Counted from the first letter of the stretch, positions 33,578 through 42,125 are shown. The stretch: DNA of 54,869 bases from an uncultured Agathobacter sp. (GCA_945910395.1 CAMDYX010000014.1:1-54869), one strand, 5' to 3'. Notes: generated by a model from the sequence alone, not told the origin. Numbers and translations are program-made.

Positions 33578-33606
33578 GTACACAAAGAGGTCTACTACTA
33601 TTAGAC
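33560..33606 (+). promoter_or_regulatory. Twin BlaI-type operators
   Basis: GTCTAATGGTAGTAGAC (33560-33576) and GTCTACTACTATTAGAC (33590-33606) are 17-nt dyads with GTCTA/TAGAC ends. They are near-perfect inverted copies of each other (16 of 17). BlaI/MecI repressors bind as dimers to such TACTA-rich dyads. The first overlaps the promoter, the second the early transcript. Confidence 0.75.
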
Positions 33607-33620
33607 TAAAGGAGGCTGCT

Positions 33621-33986
33621 ATGGAAGAATTGAGGCTTGGAACAGTTGAGGCGAGGTTTGCAGATATTATTTGGAGCAGGGAACCAATCCCGTCGGGAGA
33701 GCTGGTTAAGATCTGTGAGAAAGAATTGGGATGGAAGAAGTCCACTACCTACACGATGCTGAAGCGATTGTGTGATCGGGGGATTTTTCAGAATGAGAGT
33801 GGAATCGTATCATCACTTATGACCAAGGAGGAATATGGCGCAGCGCAGAGCGAGAAATTTGTGGAGGATACCTTTGAAGGCTCCCTGCCTGCCTTTTTGG
33901 CTGCTTTTACAACCCGTAAGAAGCTGAGTAAAACAGAAATAGAGGAAATCAGACACATGATCGACTCTTTCGGAGAGGAGGAATGA
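33621..33986 (+). CDS. BlaI/MecI-family repressor
   Basis: Winged-helix repressor controlled by proteolysis. LGTVEARFADIIWSREPIPS and GWKKSTTYTMLKRLCDRGI (about 4-60) match the BlaI DNA-binding domain. The C-terminal half would be the dimerisation part, with the region around residue 100 (LAAFTTRKKLSK) where relatives are cleaved. 121 residues, typical. AGGAGG lies upstream of ATG 33621. It overlaps the M56 sensor gene by ATGA. It probably represses its own operon through the twin operators. Confidence 0.92.
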   Translation: MEELRLGTVEARFADIIWSREPIPSGELVKICEKELGWKKSTTYTMLKRLCDRGIFQNESGIVSSLMTKEEYGAAQSEKFVEDTFEGSLPAFLAAFTTRKKLSKTEIEEIRHMIDSFGEEE

Positions 33987-36316
33987 GAATGGAGCTATTC
34001 TTTATAAGAGTACTTAATTTGAGTATTCAGGCATCTCTTTTGATAGTGATTGTTCTATTGCTTCGCACTTTCCTGAAAAAATCACCGAAGTGGATACATT
34101 GTCTTTTGTGGGCGCTAGTGGCAATCCGGCTGGTGTGTCCTTTTTCCATTGAAAGTGCGTGCAGTCTGGCACCGGATGCGAATGTAATAAGCATGAAGAA
34201 AGATGCTGACAGATTAAATATCCAATCGGGAATTACACAGATTGATCATCCTGCCAATGCATATTTGGAATCTTATTATTCGAAAAGTACTGCAGCACCA
34301 GAAAAAGAAAAAAAGATCAGTCCGGTTCAAATCCTTTCCTTCCTATGGCTTTTTGGCGTGCTTGCAATGGGAGTCTATGCATTTTTTAGCTATATAAAGA
34401 TAGGAAAGCGTGTGAAGACGTCTGTCAAGGTGGAAGATCATATTTATATTTGCGATGGAATAGCAACACCTTTTATTCTGGGTATTATCAGGCCTCGCAT
34501 TTATCTGCCATCCAATATGGATGAAAGTTCAAGAGCAAGCGTTCTTGCACATGAACAGGCACATATAAAGCGGGGGGATTATTTCTGGAAGCCTTTTGGA
34601 TATTGCTTACTTGCGGTGTACTGGTTTTGCCCATTTTGCTGGTTCGCATATATCCTGCTGTGCAGGGATATCGAGATGGCCTGTGATGAAAAGGTTATAA
34701 AAAATATGGATCTGGAACAGAAGAAGATTTATTCCAAGGTTCTTCTTTCCTTTAGCGAGCCGGGAAAGCTCGTTTCGGCATGTCCGCTTGCCTTCGGGGA
34801 AGTCGGGGTGAAACAAAGAATAAAGTCCGTGTTGAATTATAAAAAGCCTGCATTTTGGATCATTGCAGTGGCTGTAGTGACAATTGCCGCGACTTCTGTA
34901 TTATTTTTAACAGATCCGAAAAAGGAAGATATTTTGCCGGATATGACGGAAAATATCGTGGAAAGCACTGAGGAAAATGCGATGGAAAATTCTGAGGACA
35001 GTGCAGTAGTAGATTCCACCGGTAAAGAGGCAGGAGCGGAGAAACCTTCTGAGGAGTATACCAGCTTTCTTCGAACCTGGGCAGATGCATTTTGTGCCAG
35101 AGATGGACAGTCTATTGCAGCCATGGCTTCAGAGGAGGTTCAGGCATCTTTCGAGGAAAGGGGAATCTTGCAGGTGGGCGAAAATTATGCAGCTTTTGGC
35201 TATTCAAGTCCCTGGCCTATGTGGGAGGAAGGCACGGGATATACCGTTGTCTCTTTGGATGAAAGGGCTCAAAATGCGGAAATCCTCTATTATGCATGGA
35301 CCTCTGATCCTCATGTGACTGTCTGGAAAGAAGCTATTACCTTTGAAAACGCGGGAAATTCCTATGCAGTGACAGAGGAAGAGCTGCACATGTTTGATTA
35401 CATCGCATCCGGAATGGAATTTGATGAAGCTTATCCGGTGATCAACAAAACCCTGATGGATTATACAAAAAATGGGATGGGGGAAGCCATGGTAAGGAAT
35501 GCTATGCTTAGCAGCAGTACCTTAATCAAGGATTTGCAGGACCCGATAGAATCTGTGAAGCTTCTTTTGAATTTGCTGGATAATCCCAATAAAGTAGCCA
35601 TCGATACTGTTGACACAAGGGAAGACTCGGTGGATCTAAGGATATCCTTTAAAGAGGATGACGTCGATAGGCTGGTTACGATGGTGCATATAGATGATAC
35701 AAGCGGAGTCTGGATTCCGCAGGACTATGGAACCGATCCCTCCGATGCCCTGGCGGAAGCATATAGTAAGCTTCTTCAGGAGCAAGAGGAAATGGCATAT
35801 TCAGAGTATGTCGAAACACTGCAGGCAAAAATTTCAGAGGACATGATGAATGGAAAACTACCATTTGTGGTTTCTTCTGCCATTAAGGAAGGGCCTCTGC
35901 GACTGGAAGTAGCGTTGCTGGAAATGACTGAGGAGAATATCAATATCATCCGTTCCTACGAAACGAATGGAAACGCTATTACAATTGTTCAAGGCTCTGG
36001 GGCTATACAGGAACTGCAAGGAGAAAGCACGCAAGGGCAGAGCAAGCCGGTATCAGAGACTTTCCAAGAAGAGGAAAACATGGGAGTAGAATATGTAGAG
36101 GATAATGGGCAGTATATTGTAGAAGGGGATATGGTTTTTCTGTATAAAAAGGTCTTATCCGGAAAAGAACCGAATGCAGAGTATGGGACGCGTTTCATTG
36201 TGTTAACAAATGATGAGAACATTACTTATGAACAGGTTGCAAGGAGTTTGTATAGCAGCAATAGTGAAGACCGGCTGTATGGGACGATTATTATTGGAAT
36301 GAATACGGAACCATAA
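33983..36316 (+). CDS. BlaR1-like M56 membrane metalloprotease sensor
   Basis: Integral membrane zinc protease of the BlaR1/MecR1 type. Four or so N-terminal helices surround the zinc site HEQAHIKRGD (near 190), with the later CDEKVI segment supplying a further ligand region. Membrane helix at about 290-309. The external C-terminal part (310-777) is about 470 residues and lacks the penicillin-binding SxxK/KTG motifs I would expect in a beta-lactam sensor; instead it resembles two or three alpha/beta lobes (WADAFCARDGQSIAAM near 362). So the signal is probably not a beta-lactam. 777 residues versus about 600 for BlaR1. No beta-lactamase gene is adjacent. Confidence 0.85.
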   Translation: MRMELFFIRVLNLSIQASLLIVIVLLLRTFLKKSPKWIHCLLWALVAIRLVCPFSIESACSLAPDANVISMKKDADRLNIQSGITQIDHPANAYLESYYSKSTAAPEKEKKISPVQILSFLWLFGVLAMGVYAFFSYIKIGKRVKTSVKVEDHIYICDGIATPFILGIIRPRIYLPSNMDESSRASVLAHEQAHIKRGDYFWKPFGYCLLAVYWFCPFCWFAYILLCRDIEMACDEKVIKNMDLEQKKIYSKVLLSFSEPGKLVSACPLAFGEVGVKQRIKSVLNYKKPAFWIIAVAVVTIAATSVLFLTDPKKEDILPDMTENIVESTEENAMENSEDSAVVDSTGKEAGAEKPSEEYTSFLRTWADAFCARDGQSIAAMASEEVQASFEERGILQVGENYAAFGYSSPWPMWEEGTGYTVVSLDERAQNAEILYYAWTSDPHVTVWKEAITFENAGNSYAVTEEELHMFDYIASGMEFDEAYPVINKTLMDYTKNGMGEAMVRNAMLSSSTLIKDLQDPIESVKLLLNLLDNPNKVAIDTVDTREDSVDLRISFKEDDVDRLVTMVHIDDTSGVWIPQDYGTDPSDALAEAYSKLLQEQEEMAYSEYVETLQAKISEDMMNGKLPFVVSSAIKEGPLRLEVALLEMTEENINIIRSYETNGNAITIVQGSGAIQELQGESTQGQSKPVSETFQEEENMGVEYVEDNGQYIVEGDMVFLYKKVLSGKEPNAEYGTRFIVLTNDENITYEQVARSLYSSNSEDRLYGTIIIGMNTEP

Positions 36317-36343
36317 GAGAAGCATTTTATATAAGAAAAGCAG

Positions 36344-36381
36344 TAAACAAAAAGTCGCACCCACTAAACTGTAGGTGCGAC
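36344..36381 (-). terminator. Terminator of the DUF3800 gene
   Basis: GTCGCACC pairs with GGTGCGAC. Read on the - strand it is followed by TTTTTGTTT, so it ends the - strand gene at 36480. It may also slow + strand transcription from the BlaR1-like gene. Confidence 0.7.
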
Positions 36382-36479
36382 ACATTTGTTAATATTACGA
36401 GTCCTACGCAGCTCCAGGACGGAACAACATATGACTCTACAAATATTATACATCGTAATTATATGAAGTCAATAAAGAA

Positions 36480-37256
36480 TTATTCACCCAAATCAATATA
36501 CTTTTCACTTACTGGATATGAGAAGTTTTTACCTATTTTTTGAAAACCATATTCTACATAACGTGATTTTGGAATGAAGTTATTTTCTGTAAGGCTATAC
36601 AATTTATTGAAAAGTTCTACAATCCATTTCTGAAAGTCTGTTGTTGGTTCTTTTTGATCCAGTTCATTTTCATAATAGTGTCTAACGATTCCGGCAAAAA
36701 TGTCCGAAAACTGAACAGCAGGAGTAACTGCAGAACTTACAAATAATGGCATCTCAAGAATATGATGAAATGAGCGACCAAAATTGGTTTTAAAAAGGAA
36801 ACCAGTGAGTGCTTCCGCAATTTTTCTATCTGCATCTTCATGAACCTCATCAAATATCATCATAGCTTTACCATAGTGATGGTGTTTGCAGAAAAATTCA
36901 ATTTTCTTCATGAGAAGATAATATTGTTTTGGAAGGTGGTGTTCAGGAACTACAACAGGTTCATCTGGTTTATCCATAACAACTGCAAATATTGCTGCGT
37001 CATAAGATGTAATAATATCTACCATGCCTTCTACATAAGCTTTGTTGTTAGTACGATTCTTAGTTATGGTAGCTTCACGAATTAACTTAGTTGATTTGAT
37101 TTCATCTTGCTTTCCGTAGATAGAATCTTTTAATTTGTATATTTGATTTGTTATTGGTTTTATATCATTTTCGTGAATACATACGCCTAGTAAGATCGGA
37201 TTCTTAGTTGAATCAGTAGGGCGAGGATATCCACTTTCATCAATAAATGTAAGCAT
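36480..37256 (-). CDS. DUF3800 domain protein
   Basis: Uncharacterised protein of the DUF3800 family, thought to have an RNase H-like fold. The N-terminal FIDESGYP, the central MMIFDEVHEDADRKI and the C-terminal QFSDIFAGIVRHYYE carry the acidic residues (Asp4, Asp near 130, Asp near 200) expected at such an active site. 258 residues. AAAGGAG is 8 nt before the ATG. It is visibly more AT-rich than the housekeeping genes around it and stands alone with its own terminator, so it may have arrived by transfer. DUF3800 genes are frequent near mobile elements and defence genes, but no partner is visible here. Confidence 0.85.
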   Translation of the reverse strand: MLTFIDESGYPRPTDSTKNPILLGVCIHENDIKPITNQIYKLKDSIYGKQDEIKSTKLIREATITKNRTNNKAYVEGMVDIITSYDAAIFAVVMDKPDEPVVVPEHHLPKQYYLLMKKIEFFCKHHHYGKAMMIFDEVHEDADRKIAEALTGFLFKTNFGRSFHHILEMPLFVSSAVTPAVQFSDIFAGIVRHYYENELDQKEPTTDFQKWIVELFNKLYSLTENNFIPKSRYVEYGFQKIGKNFSYPVSEKYIDLGE

Positions 37257-37646
37257 TGATGTGCTCCTTTACTATAAGGGACGTTTTTTTTAGCCGGTAC
37301 GGTTGTGTTTTAGATTGACCAACTGGCATATGCTGTGTTAATGTGGCGAAATATGGATTCAAGGGAAGTTGTGGTAGAAATGCCAGATTCTTAATGAATT
37401 CAAAAGGTAAAATAAATACCCAATGAATGATAGAAACAATATATGAATTCTATGACTTTATAATATATCTTTTTTGAGAAAAGTAAATAGCAAAATATTG
37501 AGTTTTTCTCATTTCTGTGGTAGCATTTACACGTCTTAGCTTTTTCATTGTAAGATAAAATGAAATATTTTGGGGAATATGGTCAAAAAGGCGTGACAAA
37601 GGGCGCTGGTCGTGGCAAAAGGAATGTCCCCACAAAGGAGAATAAA
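37257..37646. other. 390-nt intergenic region with possible decayed element
   Basis: AT-rich and gene-free. AGGGACGTTTTTTTTAGCC (from 37277) and GGCAAAAGGAATGTCCCC (to about 37633) are imperfect inverted ends related to the 60-nt palindrome at 33489; GTCGTGGCAAAAGGAATGTC matches its arm closely. The best ychF promoter candidate lies at 37498. No RNA gene is apparent. Confidence 0.5.
37498..37526 (+). promoter_or_regulatory. Candidate ychF promoter
   Basis: TTGAGT at 37498-37503, a 17-nt spacer and TAGCAT at 37521-37526, with TG one base upstream as an extended -10. It lies about 120 nt before the ychF start. Confidence 0.4.
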
Positions 37647-38747
37647 ATGAAACTAGGAATCGTTGGACTTCCAAACGTTGGAAAAAGTACATTATTTAAT
37701 TCCCTGACGAAGGCAGGTGCGCAGGCGGCGAACTTCCCGTTTTGTACCATTGATCCAAACGTTGGAATTGTACCTGTACCGGATGATAGAATTGTGAAAT
37801 TGGGAGAGATGTATCACACCAAGAAGGTTACGCCTGCTGTAATCGAATTTGTGGATATTGCAGGACTTGTAAAGGGGGCAAGTAAAGGAGAAGGACTGGG
37901 AAATCAGTTCCTTGCCAACATCCGTGAGGTGGACGCAATCGTTCACGTTGTCCGTTGCTTTGAGGATACCAATGTCATCCATGTAGATGGAAGCGTAGAT
38001 CCGGCAAGAGATATTGAGACCATCAATCTGGAACTGATTTTCTCTGATCTTGAAATCTTAGAGAGACGTATTGCCAAGGTTGCTAAGCAGGCAAGAATGG
38101 ATAAGACATGTGCAAAAGAGATGGAGCTTCTTGAGGCAGTAAAGGCACATCTTGAGGGAAGTAAAATGGCAAGGACCTTTGAGGTGCCGGAGGATGAAGA
38201 CATGCAGGCATGGTTTGCCTCATACAACTTACTTACCGCAAAGCCAACCATCTATGCAGCAAACGTTGCGGAGGATGATCTGGCAGATGACGGAAATTCC
38301 AATCCGCATGTTGCAGCAGTTCGAAAGATGGCAAAGGAAGAAAACAGCGAGGTATTTGTCGTATCCGCAAGATTGGAGGAAGAGCTTTCTGAGCTGGAGG
38401 ACGACGAAAAAGCAGATTTCCTTGCGGATCTTGGTGTTGCAAGCAGCGGCTTAGATAAGCTGGTTGCTGCAAGCTACAGCCTGCTTGGGCTTATCAGCTT
38501 CCTTACCGCAGGAGAGGATGAGTGCCGGGCATGGACCATCAAGAAGGGAACCAAAGCTCCCCAGGCTGCAGGCAAGATTCATACGGATTTCGAGCGCGGA
38601 TTCATCAAGGCTGAGGTGGTAAATTATCAGGATCTTTTAGATAACGGAAGCCTTTCCGCAGCAAAAGAAAAAGGAATTGTTGGAATTGAAGGAAAAGAGT
38701 ATGTGGTAAAAGACGGCGATGTTATTCTTTTCCGTTTCAATGTTTAA
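37647..38747 (+). CDS. ychF: Redox-regulated ATPase YchF (OLA1-type)
   Basis: Obg-superfamily nucleotidase that prefers ATP and associates with ribosomes and the stress response. P-loop GLPNVGKSTLFN (near 8), switch region IAGLVKGASKGEGLGN (near 73), a coiled-coil middle and a C-terminal TGS-like domain ending VVKDGDVILFRFNV. 366 residues from ATG 37647, which follows AAAGGAG. An earlier ATG at 37560 in the same frame lies in the decayed repeat and adds non-family residues, so it was rejected. Confidence 0.96.
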   Translation: MKLGIVGLPNVGKSTLFNSLTKAGAQAANFPFCTIDPNVGIVPVPDDRIVKLGEMYHTKKVTPAVIEFVDIAGLVKGASKGEGLGNQFLANIREVDAIVHVVRCFEDTNVIHVDGSVDPARDIETINLELIFSDLEILERRIAKVAKQARMDKTCAKEMELLEAVKAHLEGSKMARTFEVPEDEDMQAWFASYNLLTAKPTIYAANVAEDDLADDGNSNPHVAAVRKMAKEENSEVFVVSARLEEELSELEDDEKADFLADLGVASSGLDKLVAASYSLLGLISFLTAGEDECRAWTIKKGTKAPQAAGKIHTDFERGFIKAEVVNYQDLLDNGSLSAAKEKGIVGIEGKEYVVKDGDVILFRFNV

Positions 38748-38812
38748 GAGCAGGTACATCATAGAACATTAAGAAACAAGGCGCATAGTATATACCATGG
38801 GAGGTGTATACT

Positions 38813-39067
38813 ATGCGTTTTTCTGATTTCTGTGAAAAAGAAGTAGTGAATGCAAATGACTGCCGCTGTCTTGGCTGTGTGAGGGATCTGGAGATTAATC
38901 CGGACTGCGGAAAAATCGAAGCAATCATTGTTCCGGGGCCAGGAAAATATCTGGGATGCTTTTGCAGGGATTTTGAATATTGCATCCCATGGGTTAAGAT
39001 TTGCCGCATCGGACCCGATATAATACTTGTAGATTTGAATGAGCGGGAGATGCGAAGAAAAATCTAA
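38813..39067 (+). CDS. YlmC/YmxH-family PRC-barrel protein
   Basis: Small PRC-barrel protein of the YlmC/YmxH sporulation-associated family; the molecular role is unknown. MRFSDFCEKEVVNANDCRCL and a second half ending IGPDIILVDL are typical. 84 residues. GGGAGGTG sits 7 nt before ATG 38813. The internal CFCRDFEYCIPW adds several cysteines. It lies between ychF and nrdR. Confidence 0.85.
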   Translation: MRFSDFCEKEVVNANDCRCLGCVRDLEINPDCGKIEAIIVPGPGKYLGCFCRDFEYCIPWVKICRIGPDIILVDLNEREMRRKI

Positions 39068-39093
39068 AGTTGTCAAAATCTAAAGTTGCCAAG

Positions 39094-39122
39094 TTGACAA
39101 GAAAACGCAGGAAAGCTATACT
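39094..39122 (+). promoter_or_regulatory. Promoter of nrdR
   Basis: Consensus TTGACA at 39094-39099, 17-nt spacer and TATACT at 39117-39122. Just upstream AATCTAAAGTTG occurs twice (39061 and 39079), a short direct repeat that could be an activator or repressor site but may be chance. Confidence 0.75.
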
Positions 39123-39169
39123 TTTTACTAGAATAGAGAACTATGGGTGTTTCTCTTAGGAGGTAGGGA

Positions 39170-39619
39170 ATGAAGTGTCCATATTGCAGCAGTGAGAATA
39201 CAAGAGTAATTGACTCCAGACCGGCAGATGATAATAATTCTATCCGGCGTCGTAGAATGTGTGATGACTGCGGGAAACGTTTTACAACATATGAAAAGGT
39301 GGAGACGATACCACTGATCATCATTAAAAAGGACAATAACCGTGAGCAGTATGACAGAAGCAAAATCGAGGGTGGTGTGCTCCGTGCACTTCACAAGAGA
39401 CCTGTTTCCATGGATCAGATTACAAAGCTGATTGATGAGGTGGAAGTAGAGCTTTTTAACCGTGAGGAAAAGGAAATCCAAAGCACCGTGATTGGTGAGC
39501 TTTTGATGGATAAACTGAAGGATCTGGATCAGGTTGCATATGTAAGATTTGCATCCGTATATCGCGAGTTCAAAGATGTGAACACATTTATGAATGAGTT
39601 AAAGAAAATGTTAGTATAA
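39170..39619 (+). CDS. nrdR: Transcriptional repressor NrdR
   Basis: Represses ribonucleotide reductase genes according to ATP/dATP level. N-terminal zinc ribbon CPYCSS...CDDCGKRFTTYE (3-40) and an ATP-cone domain (about 49-139) starting PLIIIKKDNNREQYDRSKIE. 149 residues, standard. AGGAGGTAGGG precedes the ATG. No nrd gene is in the window, and no clear NrdR box pair was seen at its own promoter. Confidence 0.96.
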   Translation: MKCPYCSSENTRVIDSRPADDNNSIRRRRMCDDCGKRFTTYEKVETIPLIIIKKDNNREQYDRSKIEGGVLRALHKRPVSMDQITKLIDEVEVELFNREEKEIQSTVIGELLMDKLKDLDQVAYVRFASVYREFKDVNTFMNELKKMLV

Positions 39620-39650
39620 TAAGTAGGAGAACGAATTTTAGGAGCACGGA

Positions 39651-40061
39651 ATGAACGTATCTGGAATTCGCCCTTACGAGGGCTTTTATCAGTACAATTC
39701 CATAAAGTTAAACGAACTTCGCAACCAGCAGATTGCAGCCAGCGCTAAGGCCGCAGAGCAGGCAAACGGGGTAGAGGATACGGCGCAAAAGAAAGAGGAG
39801 CAGGAGGTTTTGGCCCCTGTGAATCAGACCTTTGATTCCTATGATTTTGCACAGCAGTATCGCCCGGATGAGACCTATGAGCTTAAGGGAATCGATAGCG
39901 ATATCGAGAGTCTGGATGCGAAGAAAGCGGTAAGTGATCTTGAGAAAGACCAGGTTCTGCAGCAGTACCAGTATTTTGTCGGGGATAAGGTTCAGGTGAA
40001 GGCTAAGGAAAATGCCCAGACGAATGTGGCTGCTCGCTTGGGAGAAAATTTCTTTTTGTAA
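39651..40061 (+). CDS. Hypothetical protein
   Basis: I do not recognise this protein. 136 residues, hydrophilic, no signal peptide or membrane helix, rich in Gln, Glu, Lys and Ala, with a helical middle (QQIAASAKAAEQANGVEDTA). Starts MNVSGIRPYEGFYQYNSIKL. It has no cysteine. TTTAGGAGCAC lies before the ATG, and the good Shine-Dalgarno and spacing between nrdR and yqeG suggest a real gene. The N-terminal ISGI-type opening recalls small flagellum-associated or structural proteins in Clostridia, but that is only an impression. Confidence 0.7.
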   Translation: MNVSGIRPYEGFYQYNSIKLNELRNQQIAASAKAAEQANGVEDTAQKKEEQEVLAPVNQTFDSYDFAQQYRPDETYELKGIDSDIESLDAKKAVSDLEKDQVLQQYQYFVGDKVQVKAKENAQTNVAARLGENFFL

Positions 40062-40075
40062 GATAAGGGGCAGAT

Positions 40076-40609
40076 ATGTGCAGCTTTTTATATCCGGGTG
40101 AATATTTAGATTCTACGTATTCCATAGATTTTGATAAATTGTATAGAGATGGTTATCGGGGTGTAATCTTTGATATAGACAACACTTTGGTTCCACACGG
40201 AGCGCCTGCTGATGAGCGGGCGATTTCTTTGTTTTGCCACTTGAAAAACTTGGGATTTTCCTGTATGCTTCTTTCGAACAATAAAGAGCCCCGTGTAAAA
40301 ATGTTTAATGATGCGGTGCAGGTAAAATATATGCATAAGGCCGGAAAACCAAAGCCTTCCGGATACCGTAAGGCCATGGAAGCGATTGGCTGTGATACCT
40401 CGAATACCATTTTTGTGGGAGACCAGATTTTTACCGATGTGATGGGCGCAAATCTTGCGGGAATCCGTACCATTCTCGTTAAGCCGATTCATCCGAAGGA
40501 GGAAATCCAGATTGTGCTGAAGCGTTTTCTTGAAAAACCCATTATCGCATGTTATTTATTACATCGAAAGCTTTTCGGGGCAAAATATGAGTCGAGTGCA
40601 AAACTTTAA
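40076..40609 (+). CDS. yqeG: YqeG-family HAD phosphatase
   Basis: Cytoplasmic HAD IIIA-type phosphatase; family members act on small phosphates but the natural substrate is not settled. HAD motif I is FDIDNTLVPHG (near 31, catalytic Asp), motif II LLSNN (near 65), Lys in KAGKPKPSGYRKA (near 92) and motif IV FVGDQIFTDVMGAN (near 118). 177 residues, typical. It starts 14 nt after the preceding gene. Confidence 0.9.
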   Translation: MCSFLYPGEYLDSTYSIDFDKLYRDGYRGVIFDIDNTLVPHGAPADERAISLFCHLKNLGFSCMLLSNNKEPRVKMFNDAVQVKYMHKAGKPKPSGYRKAMEAIGCDTSNTIFVGDQIFTDVMGANLAGIRTILVKPIHPKEEIQIVLKRFLEKPIIACYLLHRKLFGAKYESSAKL

Positions 40610-40677
40610 TCAAGATGTGACGGATAAAATTATATAGTAAGGCATATACAAGGTTTTGCGAATATAAGGAGATAAAA

Positions 40678-41124
40678 ATGAAGATTGCAATTGGAAATGA
40701 TCATGCAGCGGTTGAACTGAAAAATGAGATTATGGAGTATGTAAAGAGCTTGGGACATGAGGTCACAAACTTCGGCACAGATACGAATGATAGCGTAAAT
40801 TATCCGGAATACGGAGAAAAAGTGGGACGTGCGGTTGCTTCGGGAGAGTATGACTGCGGTATTTTGATCTGCGGAACCGGAGTAGGAATTTCGATTGCTG
40901 CCAATAAGGTAAATGGTGTCCGGGCTGCTGTCTGTTCCGATGTGACGACTGCGCATCTGGTAAAAGAGCATAATAATGCAAATATTATTGCTTTCGGAGC
41001 AAGAATTGTCGGTAGCGAGCTTGCGAAGGATATTGTAAAAGCATATCTGGAAGCGGAGTTTATGGGAGGCCGCCATGCGACAAGGGTTTCGATGTTCTCT
41101 GAAATTGAGGCACGTAATAAATAA
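40678..41124 (+). CDS. rpiB: Ribose-5-phosphate isomerase B
   Basis: Interconverts ribose-5-phosphate and ribulose-5-phosphate. Begins MKIAIGNDHAAVELK with the catalytic-site Asp9-His10. ILICGTGVGISIAANK near 62 holds the active-site Cys and the phosphate loop. HNNANIIAFGARIVG and GGRHATRV follow as in the family. 148 residues. AAGGAG precedes the ATG. Together with rpe it gives the window both epimerase and isomerase of the pentose phosphate pathway. Confidence 0.95.
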   Translation: MKIAIGNDHAAVELKNEIMEYVKSLGHEVTNFGTDTNDSVNYPEYGEKVGRAVASGEYDCGILICGTGVGISIAANKVNGVRAAVCSDVTTAHLVKEHNNANIIAFGARIVGSELAKDIVKAYLEAEFMGGRHATRVSMFSEIEARNK

Positions 41125-41128
41125 AGGC

Positions 41129-41157
41129 TTGAAAAGTATTGTCATTTATTGTAAAAT
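41129..41157 (+). promoter_or_regulatory. Promoter of efp
   Basis: TTGAAA at 41129-41134, 17-nt spacer and TAAAAT at 41152-41157, about 58 nt before the efp ATG. The short leader has no evident structure. Confidence 0.65.
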
Positions 41158-41214
41158 GGAAAAACGAGAGAGTATTCGTGGAAGATACTCACATTAGTTT
41201 AGGAGGAATATCGA

Positions 41215-41772
41215 ATGATTTCAGCAGGAGATTTCAGAAATGGTGTTACAATCGAGTTTGAAGGTAACATCTATCAGATTATCGAATTTCAGCATGTAAA
41301 ACCAGGTAAGGGTGCAGCCTTTGTTCGTACAAAGTTAAAGAATATCATCAGTGGTGGTGTAGTTGAGAAAACCTTCCGCCCAACTGAGAAGTGCCCAACC
41401 GCACATATTGATCGTAAGGACATGCAGTTCTTATATGCAGATGATGATTTCTATCATTTCATGGATGTAGAGACCTACGATCAGATCGATTTGACAAAGG
41501 ATTCCGTAGGTGATTCTCTTAAGTTCGTTAAGGAGAACGAGATGTGTAAGGTTTGCTCACATAAGGGAAATGTATTTGCAGTTGAGCCGCCACTTTTCGT
41601 TGAGCTTCAGATTACCGATACAGAGCCTGGATTTAAGGGAGATACCGCAACAGGTGCTACAAAGCCGGCTATCGTTGAGACCGGTGCACAGGTTATGGTT
41701 CCACTCTTTGTTGAGCAGGGCGATGTAATCAAGATCGACACACGTACCGGAGAATATCTCTCAAGAGTTTAA
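41215..41772 (+). CDS. efp: Elongation factor P
   Basis: Relieves ribosome stalling at proline runs. Three beta-barrel domains: KOW-like (1-65) with the tip loop KPGKGAAF, whose Lys32 position is the residue modified in other bacteria, then two OB folds, ending [12 protein letters not shown]. 185 residues, standard. AGGAGG precedes the ATG, and codon choice is strongly biased as in highly expressed genes. A strong terminator follows. Confidence 0.97.
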   Translation: MISAGDFRNGVTIEFEGNIYQIIEFQHVKPGKGAAFVRTKLKNIISGGVVEKTFRPTEKCPTAHIDRKDMQFLYADDDFYHFMDVETYDQIDLTKDSVGDSLKFVKENEMCKVCSHKGNVFAVEPPLFVELQITDTEPGFKGDTATGATKPAIVETGAQVMVPLFVEQGDVIKIDTRTGEYLSRV

Positions 41773-41787
41773 AAAATACGATATTTT

Positions 41788-41831
41788 AAAAACCCCATTT
41801 TCCGCGGAAACGTTGGAAAATGGGGTTTTTT
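41788..41831 (+). terminator. Terminator of efp
   Basis: AAAACCCCATTTTCC pairs with GGAAAATGGGGTTTT over a GC-rich loop, then TTTT. The A-rich 5' side would let it work in both directions. Confidence 0.92.
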
Positions 41832-41956
41832 AGATGATTTTTCATGGTAGAAGTACGCTATACATACCAAGGACTGAATAACACACATACTAAAAAGAGC
41901 ATAATAGAAATATGGTATGTACAGCCTAATTTTTACACATACAACAGATTGTAAAA

Positions 41957-42121
41957 CTGTGTTCCTAAGAATGAATTTTGCTATTTGAATCAGAACTTTT
42001 AAAAAGCGTTGGTACTTAATGAGCAATTTGTTGCGAATTTAGTACCGTTACGCTTTTTACGAAACGGGAGTGTGTTCTGATTCAAATATGCAAATTCATT
42101 CGGGAACACAAATCTGAAATG
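41957..42121 (-). repeat. Palindromic repeat, copy G (complete, reverse)
   Basis: Runs from GTGTTCCTAAGAATGAATTT to CGGGAACACAAATCTGAAAT with the complete core. It lies between the convergent efp and flippase genes and ends 4 nt from the flippase stop codon. The inner hairpin could terminate both. Confidence 0.9.
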
Positions 42122-42125
42122 CTAT

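Noticed and set aside
33983-36316. Beta-lactam resistance operon
   Set aside because: No SxxK/KTG penicillin-binding motifs were seen in the sensor, and no beta-lactamase or PBP gene is adjacent.
37560-37646. Longer YchF from ATG 37560
   Set aside because: The added codons lie in decayed repeat sequence. ATG 37647 has AAAGGAG and the family N-terminus MKLGIVGLPNVG.
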